DNA of 64,000 nt. It comes from Psychrobacillus psychrodurans. GTDB taxonomy: Bacteria; Bacillota; Bacilli; Bacillales_A; Planococcaceae. The notes under the pieces were generated by a model, which had not been told where the DNA came from, made no database searches, and worked only from the letters and a program-made list of their open reading frames with translations. Shown here in pieces: positions 45,803 through 54,215 of this stretch (the first letter of the stretch is position 1; every line of letters starts with the position of its first letter). The position numbers and the translations under genes are program-made. The stretch is taken from the NCBI GenBank assembly GCA_900114885.1, contig FOUN01000001.1, positions 434,001-498,000 on the forward strand, given 5' to 3'.

Positions 45803-48403
45803 ATGAAGAAGAATACGTTCAAGAAATCTGTAGTAGCTGCAGCATTAGCAACATCTTTATTGGCAAGTACGAATGCAAGTTTTGCGAGTAGTTCAATGCA
45901 GGATGTTGTGGATCAAGCGAGAAAAGATATGAAGAATGCAGCTTATGCATATGTAGTTCCTGCTCAAAGTGGCAAGCTTGCTACAAGCAAAGAGTTGTAT
46001 CCGGCACTTAATAAAGCAAAAGATAATTATGTGAAAGCAAAGGCTGCTATTACGAAGTCTAATGCGAAAAATAAAGCCGTTTTACTCAAAGATTTAAACG
46101 CTCTTTATAATGAACGTGTTACAAAAGGAATCATTCCTTATATCGATGCTTATAACTATGCAGACAAATACTTAACTCCTATTATGAATGACATTAAAAA
46201 AGCTGAATCTGCAAAAGATTGGGCGAAGGTTGAGACTTTATATCATAAACTATCTGTTCAGTTGAAGAGTCGTACAACAATTCTCTATCGTTTTAGTGGT
46301 AAAGCTGCGAGAGATTTATTGTTAGACCAATATAAAGAACCAGCAAATACGAAACGAGATCAGTTGATGGTTCCTGTCACTGTTTATATGAAGGTTGTTC
46401 AAGCTGAAAAGTTATTAGCAGCTGGCAATAAAACCGAAGCTAAAAAGGTAATCGATACGATAGCACCTTTACTAGATAAACTTCCAACCGCTAGTTCATA
46501 TCCAATGGTAGAAGATTTATTGAAAAAATTAGAAGCTGTTATTAAAGCATCAGGAGCAGAAGTGGAATCAGGCTCTAAAGATGCAGTGTCATTACGTATT
46601 TTAGGTACATCTGATATTCATACGAATATTGTGAACTATGATTACTACAAAGATACAGAGTCTAATAGTTTAGGTCTTGCAAAAACTGCAACACTTATTA
46701 AAACAGCGCGCACTGAAAATAGCAACTCTTTATTATTCGATAACGGCGATGCTATTCAAGGAACTCCACTAGGTTCATACAAGCAAGCTATAGATAAATT
46801 AGTAGATGGGGAAGAGCATCCATCTGTAACTGCAATGGAATTGTTGGGTTATGACGGAGCAACTTTTGGTAACCATGAATTTAACTACGGTCTTGATTAT
46901 TTAGATGAAGTAATGGATGATGCAAACTTCCCTTATGTGAATGCGAATGTTCAAGACGCAACAACTGGTAAATTATTATATAAACCGTATGTGTTAATTG
47001 ACCAAGAGGTGGTTGATGCAGAAGGTGACAAATCAACGATCAAAGTTGGAGTAACTGGAATTGTTCCTCCGCAAATCCTGAAATGGGATAAATCTCATCT
47101 AGAAGGAAAAGTAAAAGTGCAAGATTCTGTGCAAGCTGTGGAAGCTGTTATACCTCAAATGAAAAAAGCTGGAGCAGATGTAGTTGTCGTTCTTTCTCAC
47201 TCAGGTCTTGGAGATACAAAGCATGAGGTTGGCGAAGAAGATGTAACATATTTACTAACGAAGGTTGAAGGTGTTGATGCAATTATTACAGGACATGCTC
47301 ACCAAGTATTCCCTGGTAAAGTTGATGCTTCTTTAACGAATGTAAATATCGATAAAGGTACGATCAACGGTGTTCCAGTTGTAATGCCAGGTAAATTTGG
47401 TAGTCATTTAGGTGTAATTGACTTAACGTTAGAGAAAAAGGGCAACGAATGGGCTGTAACAAATTCTAAAGCAGAAGTACGTACAATTGCAAAAGATGCA
47501 ACGGATGTAGACAAAACTATAGTGAACGCTGTAAAAGAAGCACATGAAGGAACGATTAAATACGTACGCCAAGCAGTTGGAACAACAACAGCTGACATTC
47601 ATAGCTACTTTTCACAAGTACAAGATGATCCATCTATCCAAATCGTAACAAATGCTCAAACTGAGTACGTAAAAGCAAAACTAAAAGGTACAGAAAATGA
47701 AAAACTTCCAGTACTTTCTGCTGGAGCACCATTTAAAGCTGGAACAAGAAGTGACCCTGAATATTATACGTATGTTCCAAAAGGCGAGTTAGCAATTAAA
47801 AACGTAGCTGATTTATATTTATACGACAACACAGTAGCAATTGTTAAAGTTACTGGAGCTGACGTAAAAGAATGGTTAGAAATGTCTGCAGGTCAATTCA
47901 ACCAAATCGATGCAACAAAAACTGGCGATCAACAACTTATTAATACAGACTTCCGCTCATACAATTATGACGTAATTGATGGTGTAACATATGAAATTGA
48001 TGTGACGAAACCAGCCAAATACGATGCAGACGGAAATCTAGTAAATGATAAATCATCTCGTATTACAAATTTACAATTCGATGGTAAGCCAATCGACTTA
48101 AAACAAGAGTTTATCGTAGCAACAAACAACTATCGTGCAAATGGAACATTCCCAGGAGTACGTAATGCAACAGCAATTGAAATCTATCCAGATGAAAACC
48201 GTCAAACAATTATTGATTATATTCTTGCTGAGAAAACGATCGATCCATCTGCTGACGGCAACTGGAAATTTGCAGCACTTCCTGCAAACACAACAATCGT
48301 ATTTGAATCTTCCAAACAAGCAGAAAAAGTAATCCCTGCAGACGGCAACATTAAATATGTTGGCGAAGGTACGGATGGGTTTGGGAAGTATTCTATAAAG
48401 TGA
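45803..48403 (+). CDS. Secreted 2',3'-cyclic-nucleotide phosphodiesterase/3'-nucleotidase with SbsC-like wall-binding region
   Basis: ATG 45803 has GGGAG 7 nt upstream and begins a standard signal peptide (MKKNTFKKSVVAAALATSLL to FASS); an ATG at 45755 with AAGGAAGGGG is possible but adds an unusual hydrophilic N-terminus. 866 residues. Residues about 30-250 are the SbsC-like helical region also seen at 9379 (SGKAARDLLLDQYK, MVPVTVYM). The metallophosphatase follows: GTSDIHTN (near 268), DNGDAIQGTPLG, GNHEFNYG (near 356), LSHSG and GHAHQVFPG (near 496). A 5'-nucleotidase C-terminal domain covers about 590-810. It likely releases nucleosides and phosphate from extracellular nucleotides while held at the wall. 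The stop codon TGA overlaps a family-1 repeat. Confidence 0.93.
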   Translation: MKKNTFKKSVVAAALATSLLASTNASFASSSMQDVVDQARKDMKNAAYAYVVPAQSGKLATSKELYPALNKAKDNYVKAKAAITKSNAKNKAVLLKDLNALYNERVTKGIIPYIDAYNYADKYLTPIMNDIKKAESAKDWAKVETLYHKLSVQLKSRTTILYRFSGKAARDLLLDQYKEPANTKRDQLMVPVTVYMKVVQAEKLLAAGNKTEAKKVIDTIAPLLDKLPTASSYPMVEDLLKKLEAVIKASGAEVESGSKDAVSLRILGTSDIHTNIVNYDYYKDTESNSLGLAKTATLIKTARTENSNSLLFDNGDAIQGTPLGSYKQAIDKLVDGEEHPSVTAMELLGYDGATFGNHEFNYGLDYLDEVMDDANFPYVNANVQDATTGKLLYKPYVLIDQEVVDAEGDKSTIKVGVTGIVPPQILKWDKSHLEGKVKVQDSVQAVEAVIPQMKKAGADVVVVLSHSGLGDTKHEVGEEDVTYLLTKVEGVDAIITGHAHQVFPGKVDASLTNVNIDKGTINGVPVVMPGKFGSHLGVIDLTLEKKGNEWAVTNSKAEVRTIAKDATDVDKTIVNAVKEAHEGTIKYVRQAVGTTTADIHSYFSQVQDDPSIQIVTNAQTEYVKAKLKGTENEKLPVLSAGAPFKAGTRSDPEYYTYVPKGELAIKNVADLYLYDNTVAIVKVTGADVKEWLEMSAGQFNQIDATKTGDQQLINTDFRSYNYDVIDGVTYEIDVTKPAKYDADGNLVNDKSSRITNLQFDGKPIDLKQEFIVATNNYRANGTFPGVRNATAIEIYPDENRQTIIDYILAEKTIDPSADGNWKFAALPANTTIVFESSKQAEKVIPADGNIKYVGEGTDGFGKYSIK

Positions 48404-48443
48404 CCCTGTGTAACAAACGATTCTGATATTTAACTACAATTCG
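48401..48443 (+). repeat. Family-1 repeat copy at the nucleotidase stop codon
   Basis: TGACCCTGTGTAACAAACGA then TTCTGATATTTAACTACAAT. The TGA stop (48401-48403) of the upstream gene coincides with the first bases of the repeat (consensus GTCCCTGTG). A terminator hairpin follows directly. Confidence 0.82.
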
Positions 48444-48481
48444 CACACTCTCTAGGCTTCTGCTGGAGGGTGTGTTTTTTT
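48444..48481 (+). terminator. Terminator of the nucleotidase gene
   Basis: 12-bp stem CACACTCTCTAG / CTGGAGGGTGTG with two G-T pairs, 7-nt loop and seven T. Confidence 0.9.
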
Positions 48482-48483
48482 AT

Positions 48484-48510
48484 GTCCCTGTGTATCATAC
48501 AATTCTAATA
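48484..48510 (+). repeat. Family-1 repeat copy, diverged
   Basis: GTCCCTGTGTATCATACAAT then TCTAATA, just after the previous terminator and ahead of another hairpin. Confidence 0.75.
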
Positions 48511-48527
48511 CTGCCAATCACCTATAA

Positions 48528-48560
48528 CCCCCTTCTGCCCAAGAGCGGAAGGGGGGATTT
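48528..48560 (+). terminator. Second hairpin in the repeat cluster
   Basis: CCCCCTTC / GAAGGGGG (48528-48535, 48548-48555), with a GC-rich loop, followed by GATTTT. Could back up the terminator at 48444. Confidence 0.65.
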
Positions 48561-48581
48561 TAATGTGAACTAATCAAAAGG

Positions 48582-48610
48582 GTCCCTGTGTAACAAACAA
48601 TTCTGATATT
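48582..48610 (+). repeat. Family-1 repeat copy
   Basis: GTCCCTGTGTAACAAACAAT then TCTGATATT, the third copy in 200 bp; a short CTCCC/GGGAG hairpin follows at about 48632-48653. Confidence 0.82.
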
Positions 48611-48707
48611 TCCCGATTATTAACACCCCCTCCCGTATAATTAGTAGGGAGCAAGAGAGGACTGGTCTAAAAAAGGGAGTATGAAATATAAAGAATTAAA
48701 TAAAACA

Positions 48708-48766
48708 TTGATTTTTCAGAAAACTATACATATAATTGTTTTAAATACATGTTATATACAGGTGTT
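48708..48766 (+). promoter_or_regulatory. Sigma-A-like promoter and palindromic operator 1 of the polysaccharide locus
   Basis: The -35 TTGATT (48708-48713) and consensus -10 TATAAT (48731-48736) are 17 bp apart. A 23-bp site (48744-48766: AATACATGT, TAT, ATACAGGTGTT) covers the expected start point. It matches operator 3 at 60037 in 20 of 23 positions. A second TATAAT occurs at 48770. Best guess for the binder is the GntR-SBP protein at 55358. Confidence 0.72.
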
Positions 48767-48845
48767 TCATATAATGCAAATAGTTTTACTATTAATTACA
48801 TCATATCAATAAAAATAATATAAATATGAAAATTATATAAATTTA

Positions 48846-48868
48846 TATACATGTAATTTACTTGTATA
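48846..48868 (+). promoter_or_regulatory. Palindromic operator 2 in the leader of the polysaccharide locus
   Basis: TATACATGTAA-T-TTACTTGTATA, arms of 11 bp with one mismatch, matching operator 3 in 19 of 23 positions. It lies about 100 bp downstream of operator 1 and 12 bp before the ribosome site of the first gene, suited to looping or roadblock repression. Confidence 0.68.
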
Positions 48869-48896
48869 TTAATATATTTCGAAGGGTGATAGAAAT

Positions 48897-50579
48897 ATGA
48901 AAATGGCTAAAATTGGTGTTGTTTTTGATGATATGGATGCGGAGTTAGAGTGGTCTAAGAAGAAAAACCTTTTCGAGTATTTTATATTTGAAATTCTTGA
49001 TCATTTTAGAATCCCATATGAAAAACTAGATGTAACGGATAAGTATAATTCATTTGACGTGTTGATTGTGAGTCACATCCGAGATAGTGAAGAAGCGGGC
49101 AGCAAAATATTAGAATATATACACGCTGGTGGGACTGTCGTTTCTTATGGGGGATTGGACTCTATACGAAAGAAACTAGGTTTTTCAAACAAGCTTGCGT
49201 CTCAAAAGGGTTATGCAGATTTATCTGCCTTTTTAAACCAACATACCCCTTTACGTTTCCTAGATGCCGAGCCTTGGACGCATGAAACTGATTTAGACGT
49301 AACAGAATTTGGTGCTGTAGCTGATGAGGCAAAAACATGGCAGGGAGTATCTGCATTACAGCAAATAAAGTATGGTTCTGGAACACTTGAACGCTGGTCA
49401 GTACCGATTCCTCAAACGATCGTTGGTTTGCAACAGGGAACGAAGCCTGTTATAGAGGATGGAATACCAGCCCCGGATGGTACGGCGAATTTAGATGAGG
49501 AAATTTTAAAGGCAGAGGATGGCTTTGAACTGGATTGGGTTCAAGATCGTGCATTTACAGAAACTGGAATGCCTTATTTCCCTCACCCATATGCTGACTT
49601 ATGGAAAGAAGTAATAATGGAACATTTATTAAAAATAGTGCTAGGAAAAGGTTTAACACTTCCCTTCTTAGACTATTGGCCAGCAAACGTACAACATGTT
49701 GCGATGATTTCCCATGATAGTGATTTAAATGTGGATGAATCAGCTCAAATGACACTAGATACGCTGAAAGCAGAAAATGTTCAATCTACCTGGTGCATGA
49801 TTGCACCCGGCTACAGTTCCTCGATATATGACCAAATAAAAAAGGATGGTCATGAAGTTGCCCTTCATTACAATGCCCTAGAGCAGGATGAAGGGGTTTG
49901 GTCAGCGGAAGCTTTTCAAACACAATTAGACTGGCTAGAAAAAACGACAAATACAAACCATACTGTATCTAATAAAAATCACTATACACGCTTTGAGGGC
50001 TGGGGAGAGTTATACACTTGGTGTGAAAACAATGGAATCCAAGTGGATCAGTCGAGAGGTCCAAGTAAAAAAGGGAATATTGGTTTTTTATTTGGCACAT
50101 GTCATCCTTATTTTCCAATTGCTTGGGCAGATGAAAAGAATAGACTATATGACGTTTTAGAAATTGGGTTTTTAACACAAGATCTAAATCACAATACATT
50201 ATCAGATGTTAGTGTCATTCAGCCATTTTTAGATGGAGTGAAGCGGGTTAATGGTGTAGCACATTTTCTGTTCCATCAATACCATATTTACCATCAGCCA
50301 AAAGTGCGAGAGGCCATTGTTCAATTAATAACAACTGCTAGAACTCAAGGATTTACCTTCTGGACTAGTAAGCAAATTAATGATTGGGAGCGTTCACGTC
50401 GTGGGCTTACAATTAATGGAATTAGTTATTCAGGAGACATTAAAGTAACTAGCCGGGATGGCGAAAATGATTTTATGCTTCTCATACCAATAGCTGAGGA
50501 TTATGCATCAGCAGATGATGAAGTAATAGTGCAACGATTTGGTGTTAATTGTAAACAAGTTCAAATGAAAAGAACCTAA
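48897..50579 (+). CDS. Two-domain protein with amidotransferase-like N-terminus and CE4-like polysaccharide deacetylase
   Basis: 560 residues from ATG with GAAGGGTGAT upstream; no signal peptide, so cytoplasmic. The N-terminal part (about 1-110) has a flavodoxin/class-I-amidotransferase-like opening (IGVVFDD, VLIVSHI, GGTVVSYGG), probably non-catalytic. The region about 255-510 looks like a NodB/CE4 barrel: MISHDSDLN in place of the usual TFDDG, then GHEVALHYNALE and later HFLFHQYHIY, which could supply metal-binding His residues. A small C-terminal domain ends the protein. Likely role: removal of acetyl or similar groups from imported saccharides. Substrate unknown; first gene of the locus. 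Confidence 0.75.
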   Translation: MKMAKIGVVFDDMDAELEWSKKKNLFEYFIFEILDHFRIPYEKLDVTDKYNSFDVLIVSHIRDSEEAGSKILEYIHAGGTVVSYGGLDSIRKKLGFSNKLASQKGYADLSAFLNQHTPLRFLDAEPWTHETDLDVTEFGAVADEAKTWQGVSALQQIKYGSGTLERWSVPIPQTIVGLQQGTKPVIEDGIPAPDGTANLDEEILKAEDGFELDWVQDRAFTETGMPYFPHPYADLWKEVIMEHLLKIVLGKGLTLPFLDYWPANVQHVAMISHDSDLNVDESAQMTLDTLKAENVQSTWCMIAPGYSSSIYDQIKKDGHEVALHYNALEQDEGVWSAEAFQTQLDWLEKTTNTNHTVSNKNHYTRFEGWGELYTWCENNGIQVDQSRGPSKKGNIGFLFGTCHPYFPIAWADEKNRLYDVLEIGFLTQDLNHNTLSDVSVIQPFLDGVKRVNGVAHFLFHQYHIYHQPKVREAIVQLITTARTQGFTFWTSKQINDWERSRRGLTINGISYSGDIKVTSRDGENDFMLLIPIAEDYASADDEVIVQRFGVNCKQVQMKRT

Positions 50580-50594
50580 TATGGGGGACTTATA

Positions 50595-51839
50595 ATGGAA
50601 GGAAATATATTAGCATTAAATGGTGGAGAAAAGGTGAAGACGACACCATTTGGTACAGGGCAACGCTTTGGGTTAGAAGAGGCAAAGGAATTACTGGAGG
50701 CACTAGAGCAAAATACATTATTTTACCATTTTGGTCATAAAGTAAAGCAGTTTTTACAGGATTTCAATAATCTTTATCAAGTAAAATACAGTGTTGCTAC
50801 TTCTTCTGGAACTGCTGCACTTCATGTCGCACTTGGAGCAGCTGGAGTTACTGCTGGAGATGAGGTTATTACAAGTCCTATTACAGACCAAGGTACAGTG
50901 GTAGGTATTCTCTACCAAAATGCCATCCCAGTCTTCGCTGATTTGGATCCTCATAGCTATACAATGACTGCTACATCAATCAAAGAAAAAATAACAGCAA
51001 AGACGAAGGCAATAATTGTTGTTCATCTTGCAGGTAACCCTTGCGATATGGACCCAATTATGGAACTTGCCAAAAAATATAACATCAAGATCGTGGAGGA
51101 TTGTGCTCAAAGTTATTTAACGACTTACAAAGGTCGATTAACAGGTACCATAGGGGATTATGGCTGCTTTAGTACTAATGATTTTAAGCATATTTCTACT
51201 GGTGACGGTGGACTGGTGACTGTAAACTCAGGAAATGAATCTGATTATTTTACAACGCATGCATTTGCAGATAAAAATTATCGAAGACAAGAAGATGCTG
51301 TTATGAAGGATATAGAATATTTAGCTCCGAATTATCGAATGACAGAGCTGCAGGGTGCGGTTGGAATTGCACAATTGAAAAAGCTTAACTGGATTTGTAC
51401 AAGACGCAATGAGTTAGGGGAAAGATTAAAGCAAGGAATCGATACTATTAAAGGAATCAATCCGATGAAAATTACCAACGAAGGCTGGTGCAGCTATTGG
51501 TTTTATATGCTCACTCTGAATCTGGAACAGTTAACGTGCTCAAGAGAGGAATTTTCAGAAGCTTTAGCAGAAGAAGGAATTCCAAACCAACCGGGTTATA
51601 TTCCAAAGGTGTTATATGCGCAGCCAATATTTCAAAAGAAACAGGCATATTTGAATAACCATTATCCATTTAATCTAGGAACCTATGACTACTCCGTAGG
51701 AAGCTGTCCAAACGCAGAGAATATTTTAGAAACGGCCATTCGATTAAATATAAGTGAGTTCTATACAGATCAAGACGTAGAAGATATGATTGTCGCGATT
51801 AATAAAGTTGCTTCATTTTATAGCAAATCAATTTCATAA
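50595..51839 (+). CDS. DegT/DnrJ/EryC1-family PLP-dependent sugar aminotransferase
   Basis: 414 residues, 15 nt after the deacetylase-like gene, GGGGGA upstream. PLP motifs: TSSGTAALHVAL (about 69-80), EDCAQSYL and Schiff-base Lys K198 in STNDFKHISTGDGG. It is distant from the PglE-like enzyme at 22934. Placement in a catabolic locus is unusual for this mostly biosynthetic family; it may remove or exchange an amino group of an imported amino sugar. The last codons TCA ATT TCA TAA (S-I-S-stop) belong to the terminal repeat of a family-2 element. Confidence 0.88.
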   Translation: MEGNILALNGGEKVKTTPFGTGQRFGLEEAKELLEALEQNTLFYHFGHKVKQFLQDFNNLYQVKYSVATSSGTAALHVALGAAGVTAGDEVITSPITDQGTVVGILYQNAIPVFADLDPHSYTMTATSIKEKITAKTKAIIVVHLAGNPCDMDPIMELAKKYNIKIVEDCAQSYLTTYKGRLTGTIGDYGCFSTNDFKHISTGDGGLVTVNSGNESDYFTTHAFADKNYRRQEDAVMKDIEYLAPNYRMTELQGAVGIAQLKKLNWICTRRNELGERLKQGIDTIKGINPMKITNEGWCSYWFYMLTLNLEQLTCSREEFSEALAEEGIPNQPGYIPKVLYAQPIFQKKQAYLNNHYPFNLGTYDYSVGSCPNAENILETAIRLNISEFYTDQDVEDMIVAINKVASFYSKSIS

Positions 51840-52177
51840 TTACTTGATTATTAAGGCAATATCAGAATTACTTGTTTCAATTAAAAATACGAATGTTTAC
51901 TTAATATCGCAATATATTATTCGTTTTTATAAAAAGCGATTCCGTTGATTGGAGTGGCAGGCGGCGACTCCAGCGGGAACAGCGCGAGCTGAAAGCCCCG
52001 CAGGAAAGAAATTGGTCGAGCTTTGTTTGACCAATGTCTTTGCGACGAGTAACCGCAGGAGCATATGTTTTCGTAGTGACGAGGAGATTAAGCCGTGCCC
52101 ACGGAAAGCATCCGCCTAGAGCGGAAATCAGCGTTGTTCGGATTTAACTATATAATATTCTTTATGAAATTGATTCA
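51825..52177. repeat. Family-2 MITE-like element with internal insertion (353 bp)
   Basis: Left end AAATCAATTTCATAATTACT (from 51825) overlaps the stop codon of the aminotransferase gene; right end TTATGAAATTGATTCA is at 52162-52177. The core follows the 8845 copy (TTGATTGGAGTGGCAGG, CCAGCGGGAACAGCGC, GAAAGCCCCGCAGG) until an extra stretch of about 65 bp (about 52007-52072) that carries a hairpin ATTGGTC / GACCAAT and is flanked by CCGCAGGA on both sides. The left part also has a duplicated AATTACTTG segment. Confidence 0.85.
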
Positions 52178-52195
52178 ATTACAAAAGCAAATATT

Positions 52196-52361
52196 GATTT
52201 TATATAATAATTTTTGTTCGTTTTTTTATAAAGTCGATTTCGTTGATTGGAGTGGAAAGTGTCCACCTGTTTCTGCATCGCTGAGCTAGCTATGAAGCGT
52301 TGGAGCAGAAATCAACGTTGTTGAGATTTCACTATTAAATATGTTTTTTGAAATTGATTTA
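52196..52361. repeat. Family-2 element, internally deleted, in tandem with the previous copy
   Basis: Shares the pre-core TTTTTGTTCG, GTTGATTGGAGTGGAAAG, the right core GGAGCAGAAATCAACGTTGT and the tail ATTTCACTATTAAATATG; the GC-rich middle is replaced by an unrelated 50 bp. The right terminus TTTTGAAATTGATTTAG is eroded. With the 51825 copy it fills nearly all of the 51840-52392 gap. Confidence 0.72.
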
Positions 52362-52392
52362 GATAGTAAATAATTCTGGAAGGAGGGTTACA

Positions 52393-54210
52393 GTGCATAA
52401 AAACCTATTTACAGACTATGGAATTCCAGTTTCCGCAGAGGAAGAAAGAACAGCTGCTTTATGTAGAAATGAGAAGGGTGACTGCAGGTTTGTTATTGCT
52501 GCCAAAGGATTTGTTGTTATTGTTAATCTTGAAAATGGTCATATAAAACAAGTGTTTTTTCCTGATAATAACGATGAATATCCTTATTCCTCGTTTAGTA
52601 GCGATGGATTATTCTACACTGGTGCTGCAAATATGTTCATGGTATTGGACCCTTTTTTAGAGCAATTCATTTATTACAAGATGATTGAAAACGGGGAAGA
52701 AATTGTAGGATTTAGCTTTGCGGAAGATAGAGCGCGTAATATCTATTTCACCTCGTATCCACATTGTCATTTACTCTGTTATTCGCCTCTCTCAAAAGAA
52801 ATCATCGATTATGGCAGGGTGGACTATAGCGAAAAGTATCCAGGGAGTGTGGCAGTGGATCAATCAGGTTGGGCATATATAGGAATTGGAACGGAAAGTA
52901 AAAATATAGTAGCCTTTCATCTAGAAAGAGGTTTGAAAAAAGACCTTATAATAAAATCTCAAAGACAAAAAGGCACTGGCTATATCCACTTAGGAGAAGA
53001 CGGGTTTGTATATGGACATATAGGAGAAACTAGTTCTCCACAATGGATGAAGTTTTCAAATGGAGACTTCGAATCTATAAATGTTGAAAAGGTATCTCCC
53101 TCTTTTTATACTGGTACAGGATTTCAAAGGATTCATAGGTATCAGGATGGAAATTATCATATAGAGAGATACAGCTTATCTGAGGGGCTTATTGAACTAG
53201 TTAACAGAGAAACTGCACAAACAAAAACTATACATTTTAGTTATACTTCGGACGGAGCGAAATTGTCTACTATTTATCTCGGACCAGATGATTATATTTA
53301 TGGTACATCTATGCACCCACTACAATTTTTTAGCTTTGATAGCTCCACGAAAAAAATGACTAATTTTGGTGGAGAGGTTATTGAAAAAGGAGGAGGCGGA
53401 AATATTGCTGCCTATGCCTCCTATGGGAATTTACTTATAGGCGCAGCATACGCAGGAGGGAAATTATTAGTTTTTGATACGACTAAGAAATTTAGGAGGA
53501 GCGTAAATCCGAAATTGGTTGCACAGGAAGAGAGTATTCATAGACCTCGCTGTGCAATTGCTTTAAAGGATCATGAGCATATTGTATGGGGAGGGTTTCC
53601 TGGGTATGGAATGATTGGCGGATCATTAGGTATTTATCGTATTGAAACGGAAGAAAACCATCTATTCACTCATGAAAAATTAGTTGAAAATCAAAGTACG
53701 ATTAGCCTTGGAGAATTGAGCTCCGGAGATATCCTTGGCGGAACGAGTATCGAGACACCTGGTGGAGCAGAATCACGAGAAAAAGAAGCTCGTTTATATA
53801 TATTAAATTGGGAGACCAAAAAAGTTAAAAATAGTTTTGTTCCGATAGAGGGTGCACGTGAAATTACTCAACTATTTATTGACAAGTATGACTGTGCCCA
53901 CTGTCTTACCGATCAAAGTACTTACTTCGTTTGCGATCCATATACGGAACAGATACTATTCCAAATAGATTTATCCAACTGGGGCCAAACTGTTCGAAAT
54001 TGTTTTAGTTATGATTTACAAACTAACACGCTCTACTGTCTTCTTAGTCATACTTTACTCAGTGTAGAGATACAAGGGAAACTTTACGTAGAACCTAAGG
54101 TAGTTCATACACTACCAATTGACGCTACCAGTGGTATTGTTCAGAAGGATAGCCGAATTTACTATGGTAGTGGAAGTCATTTATTCAGTATTCAAATTGG
54201 GGAGGGATGA
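52393..54210 (+). CDS. Large propeller-like cytoplasmic protein of unknown function
   Basis: 605 residues from GTG with AAGGAGGG upstream; no signal peptide or membrane helix. About a dozen repeating strand blocks of the type AVDQSGWAYIGIG, LGEDGFVYGHIG, LGPDDYIYGTS and FDSSTKKMTNFGG suggest one or two beta-propellers of the NHL/YncE/PQQ-like kind. Family unclear to me. It is coupled to the next gene by a 4-nt or near overlap. In this context it may be a sugar lyase, epimerase or carbohydrate-binding scaffold; I cannot choose from sequence. Confidence 0.75.
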   Translation: MHKNLFTDYGIPVSAEEERTAALCRNEKGDCRFVIAAKGFVVIVNLENGHIKQVFFPDNNDEYPYSSFSSDGLFYTGAANMFMVLDPFLEQFIYYKMIENGEEIVGFSFAEDRARNIYFTSYPHCHLLCYSPLSKEIIDYGRVDYSEKYPGSVAVDQSGWAYIGIGTESKNIVAFHLERGLKKDLIIKSQRQKGTGYIHLGEDGFVYGHIGETSSPQWMKFSNGDFESINVEKVSPSFYTGTGFQRIHRYQDGNYHIERYSLSEGLIELVNRETAQTKTIHFSYTSDGAKLSTIYLGPDDYIYGTSMHPLQFFSFDSSTKKMTNFGGEVIEKGGGGNIAAYASYGNLLIGAAYAGGKLLVFDTTKKFRRSVNPKLVAQEESIHRPRCAIALKDHEHIVWGGFPGYGMIGGSLGIYRIETEENHLFTHEKLVENQSTISLGELSSGDILGGTSIETPGGAESREKEARLYILNWETKKVKNSFVPIEGAREITQLFIDKYDCAHCLTDQSTYFVCDPYTEQILFQIDLSNWGQTVRNCFSYDLQTNTLYCLLSHTLLSVEIQGKLYVEPKVVHTLPIDATSGIVQKDSRIYYGSGSHLFSIQIGEG

Positions 54211-54215
54211 AGACC

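Noticed and set aside
48135-48332. Open frames on both strands within the 3' end of the nucleotidase gene
   Set aside because: Shadow frames of a clear coding region without start signals.
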